Positions 55,141-64,000 of a DNA stretch of 64,000 nt are shown here, piece by piece (within the stretch, counting starts at the first letter, position 1; the number at the start of each line of letters is the position of its first letter). The notes below the pieces were generated by a model. The model was not told the origin of the DNA. It ran no database searches and saw only the letters and a program-made list of their open reading frames with translations. Origin of the DNA: an uncultured Planctomycetaceae bacterium. GTDB taxonomy: Bacteria; Planctomycetota; Planctomycetia; Planctomycetales; Planctomycetaceae. The stretch is taken from assembly GCA_943787265.1 (NCBI GenBank), contig CALSLT010000006.1:602223-666222 (forward strand). The letters run 5' to 3'. The translations under genes were made by a program, and so were the position numbers.

Positions 55141-56722
55141 ATGGCTGCTTCAAACAAATCCGTCGGCTTGCAGATCACGCTCGCAATTTTTGCGATGCTG
55201 GCGGTCATCGGCTGGGTTGCCTTCTACATGCAGTTCCGAGAACTGGCCGATAACAAGGCTCGGTTCGACAAAGCCACCGCTGACAAACAAGTCGCCGACA
55301 AATCTGCCAGTGACTTTCTCGGATCAAATTAACTATTTCAAAGCTGCCGCTGGATTTAACCAACCCGACGTTGGGGACCCGGATCAAAATGCTGCCAACA
55401 CAGTCATCGGTGCAATTTCAATTGCTGTTGGAAAAGTAAATAGCGATCACGGGCCGGTCCCGACGCCAACGCTCGCAGCCACAATCGAGTTCCTTTCGCA
55501 ACGAGTCACAGACCTGAAGACCTCGGAAGCCGATCTTCAGACACAGCTCGCCACTCGAAACACCGAACTGGCGGCCTTGAGAGGTCAGTACCAGCAACAG
55601 GTTGATCAGCACCAGGGTGCCCGACGGTCCGCTGAGACCGACCTTGCCAACCTTCGCGACACAACCAAAGAACAACTCGACGCTCGCCAGAAACAGATCG
55701 AAGACCTGGCACGCAACCTTAGCGATGTGCAGATTGAATTCGACGAAGCCACGGCAACCTGGACAGCCGAACGGAAGAAGTACGTTGCTGACGGGGAACA
55801 ACTTGTTATTCAGGTCGATGACCTTCGTAAGAAGTTGAAGGATGCGACACGAGTCAGTTTTGAGCGTCCGGACGGCCTGGTTCGATGGGTTGATAACACT
55901 GCTGGTCTGGTCTGGATCAACCTTGGTTCGCAGGACCGTCTCCGATTACGCACAACCTTCTCGGTTTACCGAAAAGCTCATCATGGCGTTGCTCGCGGTG
56001 CGGAAGACATCAAGGGGCAAATCGAGGTCACTCGAATCATCGATAACCACACCGCCGAAGCTCGTATTCTGGATCACGACATTTACGATCCGATCTCCAG
56101 AAACGATCCGGTTTATACGCCACTCTGGAGCCCTGGACGGACGGAATCATTTGCGGTCGTTGGTTTAGTCGACCTCGATCAGGACGGCGTACTTGACCGA
56201 GACCAGTTCCACGACATCGTGTCCGATGCCGGAGCGAGACTGAATCACGAAGTGCTGGATGACGGGACTCGCGTTCGATACGAAGGGTTCCCAGACAAAT
56301 TCATCAACTGGACCGAAGGTGGTCCAACAATGGATTCTGATACGAAGTATTTGATCCTTGCGGACATCCCCGATCCCGCACTCGCTCTTCGTGAAGAAGA
56401 CAAGACTATTCGCGAGGCAATTTCTGCTCACCTGCTCGCTATGCAGAATGAGGCTCGCCTCAAAGGAATTGAAGAAATTCGTTTGAGCGACTTTCTTGAA
56501 CACATCGGATATAGACCGCAACGTCGTCTCTATATACCGGGCCTTGTTGATCGACCGTTCAATCTTCGACAGGGGGCAGCGAGCGTCGGCACGAACGAGG
56601 TTGTTGGCGATCGTTCAGCTGCAGGTGCCGTTTCTGGAGTCTACGGGCGAAGCAAGAGACTGAAGCCACAAACGTCTGCTGGTCAAACGTCGAACCTCTT
56701 TCGAGGCGGTTCTGCCCAATGA
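55141..56722 (+). pseudogene. Membrane-anchored coiled-coil protein, apparent +1 frameshift
   Basis: ATG at 55141 with AAGGTG upstream starts an N-terminal TM helix (LQITLAIFAMLAVIGWVAFY) and a helical segment to codon 60 (ctc, 55318-55320); that frame then stops at 55330-55332. One base later, the frame from 55322 continues to 56722: about 140 residues of Gln/Glu-rich coiled coil (QQQVDQHQGARRSAETDLAN), then a globular domain with VVGLVDLDQDGVLDRDQF. Total 1582 = 527 codons plus one. Corrected product 526 aa. Family unknown; perhaps an envelope structural protein. Confidence 0.78.
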
Positions 56723-56774
56723 TCGCGAAGCAAGCTGACAAGCTTCGGTGAACAAAGTGGTGAAGTATCAAACG

Positions 56775-56807
56775 CCCGGCTGCATCTTGCAGTCGGGTGA
56801 TTTTTTG
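56775..56807 (+). terminator. Rho-independent terminator
   Basis: CCCGGCTGC (56775-56783) pairs with GCAGTCGGG (56789-56797, one G-T pair) and is followed by GATTTTTTG. Lies 50 bases after the coiled-coil protein stop and before the convergent TauE/SafE gene. Confidence 0.85.
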
Positions 56808-56827
56808 TTGATCGTGCATAAACACAG

Positions 56828-57568
56828 TCACACAGAGTGTGCGACCGCGGTGACCAGCAACAAGGTTCCGATCAGCAACAAGCACACGTGAACGACACGG
56901 ATGAACTGTGCCGTCGACACTGACTTTGTCAGGCGATGTCCGATCAATGCCGCAACGATTGTCAGAGGCAGGCACATCGCGGTCAAACGAATCACGTCCG
57001 GAGTGACTGCCCCTCGTGAAACGTGCATTGCCAGAACCGTCGTGCCTCCCAGCAGGAAATAGCTTTGGAGGTTTGCCCGAAACCTCTCGGCCGGCCATTG
57101 CCGCAGCGTTCCGAAGATCACCAATGGCGGCCCGGCCGTGTTATATGCCCCGCCGAGAATCCCAGCGACGAGTCCAAAAGGCGCAGCCCATCGCGACGAT
57201 AGAACGACGATCGTCTTTCGACTGGATAGTGACCAGGTCGCGAAACCGATCACGACAATCGCAAGCAGCACTTTAATCGCCACCTCACTGCCGGCACTCA
57301 GCAGCCAGATTCCAATCGGAATTCCCATCAGAGCCGCAACCGTCAGTCCGCCCGTCTCACGAAAACTGATCTGACGCCACTCTCTGTACAGGATCAGAAT
57401 TGCGTTGAACGAGGACACAACGGCCACCAGAGGGGCCGCCACCTGAGCTGGGATCACAAACGCCAGAAGAGGCATCGCAATTAAGGCTTCGCCAAAACCG
57501 ACCGTCGATCTGACCAGCGACCCCACAAAGATAATTCCGCAGACGAGTGAAACGTCGAGTGGATCCAT
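56828..57568 (-). CDS. TauE/SafE family membrane permease
   Basis: 246 residues, about eight TM helices in two related halves (VRSTVGFGEALIAMPLLAF and ILGGAYNTAGPPLVIFG are the family's repeated motifs). Proposed exporter of sulfite/organosulfonates or similar anions. M at 57568 is preferred to the TTG-initiated extension at 57607. No catabolic partner gene is adjacent. Confidence 0.88.
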   Translation of the reverse strand: MDPLDVSLVCGIIFVGSLVRSTVGFGEALIAMPLLAFVIPAQVAAPLVAVVSSFNAILILYREWRQISFRETGGLTVAALMGIPIGIWLLSAGSEVAIKVLLAIVVIGFATWSLSSRKTIVVLSSRWAAPFGLVAGILGGAYNTAGPPLVIFGTLRQWPAERFRANLQSYFLLGGTTVLAMHVSRGAVTPDVIRLTAMCLPLTIVAALIGHRLTKSVSTAQFIRVVHVCLLLIGTLLLVTAVAHSV

Positions 57569-58013
57569 GTGGCGGAGTAACCTGGTTATACGTCGCGTGG
57601 CTGGCAACGTTCAGAAATAAAGTACACAAGCTTTGCGAGAAGCACTCGCGATTCTCACGCAGTGTCGCAGGTCATACCGATCTCGGCGACTGTTACGATC
57701 GACGTTCTGCCATTCTTATTCGAGTGAAGCATAGAAACTTCCAGGGAGCTGCGTTCCCACACCAAGGTCCGTGTGAAGCAGTTACTCGGATTCCATAGAC
57801 GGTATTTTCGCTACGTGAGTCATTGCTCCGCGGCAGTCTCCCGGACATCGTATTTCGTCGTCATTAGGTATGGACGAGTGGCCAGAAGGTGTCCGATTGA
57901 ATGTGCATCCCGGCACTCCTGCGCGCCGAGATTCGGGCCTGAGGAGACATCTTATCGATCGGTAGAATGACTCCGATTGTGTCCGGCAGTTGGCCAATTT
58001 CCGAGTTGCATTC
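57569..58013. other. Gene-free intergenic stretch
   Basis: About 445 bases between divergent genes, no repeat or hairpin noted, no credible frame above 65 residues. Presumably promoters for both neighbours. Confidence 0.5.
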
Positions 58014-59366
58014 ATGAATCGTCAGCCCACTCTCAAAGTGCTCATCGCCAGCAACCACGCTGACATTCGCGTTGCCATCTCCTGGATGCTTCGACAGTCG
58101 TTCCCTGACGCAATCGTTTCCAAAGCGGAATCTGTAGCAGAAGCCGTGCAGATTGCTTCTGCTGAAGCTGTCACATGCCTTATCGCCGACGCATCTCTGC
58201 CCCGCTTTGACACGGAACTGACGGGGCTTTCAGAATCGTTGCAACAACTGAGCACACCTTTGATCGTAATTCACGGCGGTCAGGAAGCTCCGCAATCTGA
58301 CGCCGACCTCTGTCATGGCATCTCGACCTGGTTGGATCGAGCCAGTATTAACATGACCAGCCTTCACCTTGCAATCTCCAAAACTATTGAGCACGTCGAG
58401 ACGCTTCGAAAAATTGGAGAACTGGAACACGAGTTGGCCGTCGCCAGAGAACAGCTTGAAGCAAACGCGGCGGTCGTGATTCCAACCGCGGCAGCACCGG
58501 TGATTTCGGCAGCGAATACCGGCGCTGACGATCTGAGTCAGCAGGTCGACTCGCCGAACAGTCAAACCGCTGAGCCGTTGGCAGCACCCAGTCTGGAACG
58601 TCCAACACTGGTGACGTCAGGTCTGGAAGTTTCGAGCGACGATGAACGTGAACTCGCCGCACGCGTGCAGAATGATTTGATGCCGCCTGGGTCTCCATTG
58701 GTTGAAGGTTTCGACATCGCGGGCCTGTCGATTCACGCAGAGACGACCGGCGGTGACTACTACGATTACCTGCCAATGGCAGACGATCTACTTTGTATTT
58801 CGATCGGCGAGTGTTCCGGACGCGGTCTTGCCCCGGCAATGTACATGGCATCGTTGCGGGCTTACCTGCGAGTCCTTGCGTCCCAGACGACAGACATCTC
58901 TGACATCGTCAGTCGGGCGAATTCGCTCATCACTGAAGACATTGGCGATGAAGAATTCATCGTCACGTTGATGCTGTTTCAGATTGACGATCGAACCAGA
59001 ACGCTGCGTTACGTCAGTGCCGGGCATCAGGCATTCTTCCTCGGCCGTGACGGCAACGTCGACGTGATGCACAGCACAGGCATGCCACTCGGGCTGCGCG
59101 ACGAGACCGTCATTCCAGAAGGCGAACCTCGCAAGTTACGGACGGGAGAAATCCTGCTTCTTGCTTCGGACGGCGTTCAAAAAATGACATCGGAATCGGG
59201 CGAACAATTCGGCACCGATCGGATGTTGAATCTGGTCAACGAGAACCGAAATCTGCCTTCCAGAATCATCGCGAACTACCTGCGGAAAGCCTGTACGGAA
59301 TTTGCCAGCCCGCAGTTCCAACACGACGATGTCACGATTGTCATCGTGAAAGGCGACGATTCGTAA
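58014..59366 (+). CDS. Receiver-like plus PP2C/SpoIIE phosphatase response regulator
   Basis: 450 residues. The N-terminal 130 resemble a receiver domain with a possible phospho-acceptor Asp in CLIADASLPRFD, but the conserved Thr/Ser and Lys are not evident. A linker with coiled coil and Ala/Pro-rich stretch follows, then a SpoIIE/PP2C phosphatase: TTGGDYYDY, SIGECSGRGLAPAMYMASL, YVSAGHQAFFLG, LASDGVQKM and HDDVTIVIVK. Metal-binding Asp residues appear present. Likely regulates an anti-sigma-antagonist or sigma system; not visible nearby. Confidence 0.88.
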   Translation: MNRQPTLKVLIASNHADIRVAISWMLRQSFPDAIVSKAESVAEAVQIASAEAVTCLIADASLPRFDTELTGLSESLQQLSTPLIVIHGGQEAPQSDADLCHGISTWLDRASINMTSLHLAISKTIEHVETLRKIGELEHELAVAREQLEANAAVVIPTAAAPVISAANTGADDLSQQVDSPNSQTAEPLAAPSLERPTLVTSGLEVSSDDERELAARVQNDLMPPGSPLVEGFDIAGLSIHAETTGGDYYDYLPMADDLLCISIGECSGRGLAPAMYMASLRAYLRVLASQTTDISDIVSRANSLITEDIGDEEFIVTLMLFQIDDRTRTLRYVSAGHQAFFLGRDGNVDVMHSTGMPLGLRDETVIPEGEPRKLRTGEILLLASDGVQKMTSESGEQFGTDRMLNLVNENRNLPSRIIANYLRKACTEFASPQFQHDDVTIVIVKGDDS

Positions 59367-59386
59367 GGGAAGGGTTTCGCTGGCTG

Positions 59387-60412
59387 CTACTCTTGACTCG
59401 TCAGCAGCCCGGCGTCGCGACACCAGCCGATAGCAGCCATCATGCCGGTGTCGAAGTCGACTTTAGGCTCGTAGCCGAGTTCCCGTTTGGCTTTCTCGAT
59501 ACTGAAATCGAGGTTCAATCCGAGGAATTTAATCCTCGCACTGTTGAGAATTGGAGCTTCCTGCTTGTCGAGCATTCGCCAGGTGCTTTCCATCAGTTTG
59601 GCGAGAACCTTGGCAACGCCCAGCGGCACATTCTTTGTTGGCGTCGGGTAGCCAGCGAGGCTGGAGATTGTGCCGATGAAATGTCGCTTGGTGACAAGCG
59701 CTCCGTCGGTGACGTTGAAGACTTCGCCGATCTTGTCGTCCTGAGCCAGCGCTAGAAAAATTGCGTCGACAAGATTTCCGACATACGTGTTGTTGAGCAG
59801 CGTTTGTCCTGAACCGAGAAACTTGAACTGCTGACTGCGAAGTTTTTCGAGGATGCGCGGAAGGACCGTGCGGTCTCGCGGGCCGTAGATAAAACCCGGT
59901 CGCAGAATCGTTCCCGGCAGGCCGTCTTTGTCGATGTGGTCTCGGACAAGCTGTTCGGATTCGGCTTTCGTCAGCGTGTACCCGTCGATGCCCGAGAGGC
60001 TGATCGGCGATGACTCGTCCGTGCCGTGGTGATCGCGGGCTTCGTACACGCCGAGTGACGAGATATGCACAACTCGTTTGAGCGTGCCATTTGCCTTGGC
60101 CGCTTTGAACAAACTGTCCGTTCCCGACAGGTTGACACGTCGATACTCGTCGATCGGTCCCCAGTCACCGACTTTGGCGGCGCAGTGAACGAGCGCGGTC
60201 ACACCTTCGGTGGCTCGGACGTGTGATTCGTGGTCGGAAAGATCTCCGTAGACCAACTCCACGCCCCACTCGTTGAGCAGTTGCTTGTCACTGGACTCTC
60301 GAACGAGCGCTCGCGTGCGAATGCCCAGTTCTCGAGCCCGCTGCACAACGTGGCTGCCGACCAGGCCAGTGGCTCCGGTCACAAGCAACAGATCATCAGA
60401 CTGAAACTCCAC
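59387..60412 (-). CDS. NAD-dependent epimerase/dehydratase (extended SDR)
   Basis: 341 residues. N-terminal nucleotide-binding VTGATGLVGSHV, active-site Ser/Tyr/Lys in HISSLGVYE and GYTLTKAESE (Y-x3-K), and RPGFIYGPRD. Closest in feel to 3-beta-hydroxysteroid dehydrogenase/NAD-epimerase family members, which act on sterol-like or sugar-nucleotide substrates. A terminator for the upstream BON gene lies 100 bases before its start, so it has its own promoter. Confidence 0.9.
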   Translation of the reverse strand: MEFQSDDLLLVTGATGLVGSHVVQRARELGIRTRALVRESSDKQLLNEWGVELVYGDLSDHESHVRATEGVTALVHCAAKVGDWGPIDEYRRVNLSGTDSLFKAAKANGTLKRVVHISSLGVYEARDHHGTDESSPISLSGIDGYTLTKAESEQLVRDHIDKDGLPGTILRPGFIYGPRDRTVLPRILEKLRSQQFKFLGSGQTLLNNTYVGNLVDAIFLALAQDDKIGEVFNVTDGALVTKRHFIGTISSLAGYPTPTKNVPLGVAKVLAKLMESTWRMLDKQEAPILNSARIKFLGLNLDFSIEKAKRELGYEPKVDFDTGMMAAIGWCRDAGLLTSQE

Positions 60413-60508
60413 AACGATTCTCCGACATTCTCTACGTGGGCGTTCTCATTTCGCAAATTGCGGCTCAACACCGCGGACGAGGACGGTAGCTGCGCGCGGC
60501 GCAAAAGA

Positions 60509-60543
60509 AAACGGCCAGCCGCTCGTTGCGGATAGCCGTTTTG
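60509..60543 (-). terminator. Terminator after the BON-like gene
   Basis: AAAACGGC (60509-60516) pairs with GCCGTTTT (60536-60543), with an inner CCGC/GCGG stem and, on the minus strand, a T-rich tail. It follows the stop of the BON-domain gene at 60595. Confidence 0.75.
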
Positions 60544-60594
60544 ATTTGCTGCGAAGTTTGACGGGTTTGAAACCGTGCGAAGCAGATGCTTTTG

Positions 60595-61311
60595 CTATTT
60601 CGGCTTTGCGGCTGCTGCCTTGGCAATTTTCAGGTCGTTGCGAACTGAAGAAACGCCCGGTTCCATGCGCAGGATGTTGGCCAGCAGCGACGAAGCGTCT
60701 TCGTTGGGAACGCTGCCAGAGAGAACGACCTCACCCTGTTTCGCAAAATCGAACTTCACCGATGCATACTCTGATCGACCGCTAGTCAGACTCGGTACGC
60801 GTGTCGACAGCGTCTTCAACCGTTTGCCGAGTGACTCCTGCAAATCCTTCGTCGGACGTGGCTTCGGTGTGAACCCGAGTCGGAGTGATGGTCGAATCGT
60901 TCGCGTTCCCTGCGTGTTGCCAGTGTTTCGATTCTGGTTTGTACGATTGAACTGCTGGTTGAGTCGCTGCAGATTTCGAGCGTTGTTAAACGCGTTCTGC
61001 TGAGTCGAGTTGTTGTTTCCAGTAGCCGTCGGTTGAGTCCCCAGTCGGCTCGTCGTGAAGCGACCATCGTTATTGCCGGTTACGCTGACAGAATTCGCTG
61101 CGGCATTGGGATCCGAAGACGTTGAAAACAAATTCTGACTAGTGAGCGTGTTGCCAGCGGCATCAGCGTTTGTGCCAGCTCCCTGGGTGTTGTTCGTCTG
61201 CGCGTGAGCGTTCGTAGCGAACAACATCGTCGCGCCGACGACGGCTGCTATCGCGATCGACCGTCGACAACGAATTGGAACCGAAATGGGGTTTGATTTG
61301 CGACTCGTCAT
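60595..61311 (-). CDS. Exported BON-domain-like protein with Asn/Gln-rich linker
   Basis: 238 residues; a signal peptide (SIAIAAVVGATMLFATNAHA) and a long Asn/Thr/Gln/Gly low-complexity region (about residues 35-135) precede a C-terminal BON-like domain, ASVKFDFAKQGEVVLSGSVP then LRMEPGVSSVRNDL. BON domains bind membranes or phospholipid. M at 61311 is set by GAGG 8 bases upstream; the longer frame from 61452 overlaps the next gene. Confidence 0.8.
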   Translation of the reverse strand: MTSRKSNPISVPIRCRRSIAIAAVVGATMLFATNAHAQTNNTQGAGTNADAAGNTLTSQNLFSTSSDPNAAANSVSVTGNNDGRFTTSRLGTQPTATGNNNSTQQNAFNNARNLQRLNQQFNRTNQNRNTGNTQGTRTIRPSLRLGFTPKPRPTKDLQESLGKRLKTLSTRVPSLTSGRSEYASVKFDFAKQGEVVLSGSVPNEDASSLLANILRMEPGVSSVRNDLKIAKAAAAKPK

Positions 61312-61402
61312 TTTCTGAACCTCGTAAATAAGCGAAGGCAGCTCCTCAGAGGATATCACCCTGCGAAGCTGCCTGCATGAGAATTCAGATGTTCGCCGTG
61401 TG

Positions 61403-61798
61403 TCAATCGAGAATTGAGTCTCGCGCCGACTCAGTAACTGCGGAGACTGCACCGGCCGTGCGACTGCTCTTTCTTACCGAAACGGGACGCCCTGCGTGCT
61501 TGCCATGATCGATTCGCTGAATTTCGGGTTGAGCGGTGTGACGATCCAGACGTCGCTCGACCTGCCGTGATCGCGAGATTTTCGATTCAACCTGAATCTG
61601 TCGTTGTGGCTCCGTAGCGACTCGAATCTGCGTCAGACCCAGAAAGCCGAGGAATCCGATCAGGCCAGTCTGCAGTACCACCAGATCGACTCCAGCCGGC
61701 AGTGAAGTGCCAAAATAGAGGCCAACCAGAAACATGCTCAGCCCAAGAATCAGGCAGTGCACCAGTTCAACACGTCGGGTTTTGGTTTGTTCGTTCAT
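61403..61798 (-). CDS. Small two-TM membrane hypothetical protein
   Basis: 131 residues starting at ATG 61798, with GGAG 7 bases upstream. Two hydrophobic helices (HCLILGLSMFLVGLYFGTSL, VVLQTGLIGFLGFLGL) and a long basic, Gln/Arg-rich cytosolic tail (SRSRQVERRLDRH). Upstream of the BON-domain gene by 90 bases on the same strand. Family not recognised. Confidence 0.7.
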   Translation of the reverse strand: MNEQTKTRRVELVHCLILGLSMFLVGLYFGTSLPAGVDLVVLQTGLIGFLGFLGLTQIRVATEPQRQIQVESKISRSRQVERRLDRHTAQPEIQRIDHGKHAGRPVSVRKSSRTAGAVSAVTESARDSILD

Positions 61799-62100
61799 CT
61801 CAACGCTCCGAGGACGAGGAGTCCGCCACAATGCCCGTTCGCGGCTTGAGGAAATTCCACTGAAACGTAGGTCGAAAACTGCGAGCGGCAAATGCCTGTC
61901 CGCAAACTTTGCCAATCCGGAGTGAAGTGGTCGGCGAGGTTCATTTGCTGCAAGAGATATCCGACCTCTGCCGATACTTCCGGATGTGTCACCTTCGCGG
62001 GTGATGCGCGGTGAACTGCCTCCACCCAACGTGGGTAGAGCAAATCGAAGATTCGCTGATACGAATGACAGTTTCGTTGAAGTTCGCATCTTCGATGCAT
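61795..62100 (-). CDS. Possible small protein overlapping the membrane protein gene
   Basis: 101 residues from ATG 62100, preceded directly by an in-frame stop. Its stop overlaps the next ATG (ATGA), suggesting coupling, and HPEVSAEVGYLLQQMNLADHF reads like a real helix. No ribosome-binding site and no recognised family, so this is a weak call. Alternative: non-coding leader of the secretin gene on the other strand. Confidence 0.35.
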   Translation of the reverse strand: MHRRCELQRNCHSYQRIFDLLYPRWVEAVHRASPAKVTHPEVSAEVGYLLQQMNLADHFTPDWQSLRTGICRSQFSTYVSVEFPQAANGHCGGLLVLGALR

Positions 62101-62253
62101 CGCTGATTACAGGGGTCGCTGGGTGGCTGCCGCCAGTGACCAGTGTCACAACCTCGCCCATTGGAGACGCTCGTTGAGCTTCTTGCAGTGGGGAGCGCCC
62201 CTGGAAAAGTCCCGGTTTGTCCGGGCGTTGTCGGGCAGGGAGGCCTGAGAAGA

Positions 62254-64000
62254 ATGAGACGTTTTGAAATTGCTGCGTCGGTAATGTTTCGCAAAAAATC
62301 ACTGGGACTGTCCCTTGCGACAGTCGCGATTGGATTCGCTCTGCAGCCCGCTCACGAAGCGATCGCGCAAAGCCGGTTCAGTTCCAGCCGGCTCAGCCGG
62401 ACCAGTTCGCAGAAGTCTGAGGCGAAGCCCGCGGCCAGTCAGGCCGAAGAGGCGACGACAAAACTCAACTTCTATTCCAAGACCTGGGATCAGGTGCTGC
62501 AGGAGGTCGCTGAGTCGACCGGAGCAGTGCTGGTTGCCGACAAGATTCCTCGCGGACGTTATTCGCGACAGGATTTTCGCAATTATTCCAGGTCCGAAGC
62601 CGTCAGAATTCTGAACGACGAACTCGAAAAACAGGACTTCCGAATCCTGGAAAAGGGCAAGTACCTGGTGGTCCTGAATCTGCCAGCCGCTCGTCCTGAG
62701 TATTCGCGACTGCAGATCGAATCTCCTCAGCAGACGCCGGCCCACAACTCCGCAGTCGGCACAGCCACCGCCCAGAATGCTCAACGATCAACTCAGCAAC
62801 GAGCAACTGGCCAGCGACCGACCACGTCGTTCGCGCAGCGAAACCAGACTGCTCCGGCCAATCAGTACCAACAGTCGCCGAGACAGCGGGCGTTCGAACG
62901 TGGCAGCGTGACGATCAACCCAACGCAGCCAGCTTACGATCGAGACTCGGCAAGCAACTACCAGCCGCGCCCACAGCGTTCTCGACCGGGCGCCATCCGA
63001 CAACTTAACTTTCAGGCATCCGGTGAAGGCGGCGCGTTTGCTACCGAGCAGGAACCTCAGAAGACCATTCGCCAATTGTTCGAACCCCGCAGCCGAACAG
63101 CGCGAAACCTTGCCGCAACACTGTACGGTGCCTTCCGCGAACGAGCTGAGATCGTCGAAGAAGGCCCGGACGGTCTGCCGGCGATGCGAGTGTTTACGTC
63201 CGATCTCGGACGCGAATTCAGACAAACCGAAGTCGATCGTGTTTACGGTTGCGGCAGACGTTGACGCGAACGAGATCCTCGTTGAAGGGCCGGCTGATCA
63301 GGTCGCCCGCGTCGTCCGACTGCTGGAACGATTAGACGTCGCGCCCGCAGCAAACGGTGAACAGACTCGGCTGGTGACAACCGAAAAAAGTGCAGGTGCC
63401 ATCGCTGCGAATCTGCGACCGACGGTCAATCGACTTGTCGCTCAGAACGACGGAGGTGCGGCCCCACCAATGCCTACCGAAGGACAGGGTGCTGGCGACG
63501 CAAACATGCCTGACCTTGTCGGAGGAATTCGAGGCAACGTCGATGTCGAAGCCGTGGACGAACTCGGAGTTCTGGTCCTTAAGGGAAACACATCTGACAT
63601 TGACGCGGTCATGCAGATCATCCAGCAGATCGAAATGTTGAGTGCTCGCTCGGCCCCGGATATTCATCTGCGGCTTCTCGAATACGTCGATAGTGTGGCA
63701 CTCGCTGAACTGCTCACGGAAGTTTACGACGAGCTGAACCAGGCTCGCGGCCGAACTCAGCAGCAGTCTCCGCAGATCGGAATCATCGCCGTCGGTCGCC
63801 CCAACGGTGTTCTGATTCTCAGCCCGGAAGACGATCGCGAGTCCATCGAAACACTGATCGACGAACTCGACCAGCCTGTCCCAAACCGGGCCACGTTCGT
63901 CGTCGTCCGAGTGAAGAACGGTATCGCGTCGTCAATCGTCGAGATCATCGAAACAACCTGGCAGGAACGATTCGGCCTCGAAAACCGCCCGAGACTTTCC
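62254..64000 (+). pseudogene. Secretin (GspD/PilQ-like) N-terminal part, apparent +1 frameshift, runs off the window
   Basis: ATG at 62254 starts a signal peptide (GLSLATVAIGFALQP), a basic linker, then an STN/N0-like domain (NFYSKTWDQVLQEVAEST, DKIPRGRYSRQDF) and a Gln/Pro/Arg-rich linker. Near 63207-63222 the frame must advance one base; the original frame ends at 63264. After the shift, open sequence continues to the last base and shows secretin N-type repeats (DQVARVVRLLERLDV, VVVRVKNGIASSIVEII). Type II secretion or type IV pilus outer-membrane channel. PilT at 31415 is the only other pilus gene seen. Confidence 0.75.

Noticed and set aside
54854..55153. 99-residue minus-strand frame between polA and the coiled-coil gene
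   Set aside because: Crosses the start region of the real gene, no ribosome-binding site, low-complexity chain.
55318..55323. A 'CTC GGA' slippery site shared by the coiled-coil and secretin shifts
   Set aside because: The same codon pair occurs in frame in the intact DUF1501 gene (GGC CTC GGA) without a shift, so it is not sufficient as a signal.
61799..62302. Upstream extension of the two-TM protein frame to 62302
   Set aside because: A good ribosome-binding site exists at the ATG at 61798 and the upstream residues look like a shadow of the secretin leader.

Overview
The window looks like a planctomycete chromosome of moderately high G+C. The inference rests on lineage-typical families that occur together: a Tat-exported DUF1501 protein, a Pkn-type kinase fused to a formylglycine-generating-enzyme-like domain, ECF sigma factors, PQQ/NHL beta-propeller secreted proteins, a CsrA, an SdhC-SdhA-SdhB operon, and a very high density of short palindromic intergenic repeats. 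I saw no rRNA, tRNA or CRISPR array. Family calls are from reading the translations; no database search was possible.

Layout. 0-7.9 kb: end of an unknown protein, HtpG, ThiG/ThiS, a DUF1501 protein, a small secreted protein, an FHA-EAL protein. 8-11.5 kb: a two-gene membrane electron-transfer unit (FMN-binding protein plus polyferredoxin). 11.6-14.6 kb: HD hydrolase, PhyH-type dioxygenase, PQQ propeller protein. 14.6-21.4 kb (minus strand): a likely catabolic operon of molybdenum hydroxylase (FAD, 2Fe-2S and Mo subunits), thymidine kinase, cyclase and fumarylacetoacetase-family hydrolase, interrupted by repeats and by a small GxxExxY gene bounded by perfect inverted repeats. 21.5-32.5 kb: repeat-rich, with two ECF sigma factors, a trypsin-PDZ-PA14 protein, an NHL protein, a thioesterase, the large kinase-FGE protein and PilT. 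32.7-42.9 kb: a secreted hypothetical protein, a SUFU-like protein, a frameshifted membrane metalloprotease, a NYN protein, sdhCAB, a poorly coding stretch, an NHL protein and a SIS-domain isomerase. 43-51.8 kb: PQQ protein, second cyclase, metallo-hydrolase, M20 amidohydrolase, cdsA-uppS-csrA, ThuA-like protein. 51.8-64 kb: polA, a coiled-coil membrane protein, TauE/SafE, a SpoIIE-type phosphatase, an NAD-dependent epimerase, a BON-like protein, and the start of a secretin.

Two patterns stand out. First, four genes (polA, an M50-like protease, a coiled-coil membrane protein, the secretin) are broken only by single-base +1 shifts, nine in all and all in the same direction, with otherwise intact protein. 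Six of them are in polA, whose corrected length is a normal 905 aa. Second, at least nine families of palindromic repeats are present. One family's arm is also the perfect 29-bp terminal inverted repeat around the GxxExxY (PD-(D/E)XK-like) gene, which suggests an autonomous/non-autonomous pair. Another repeat is embedded in frame inside the polyferredoxin gene.
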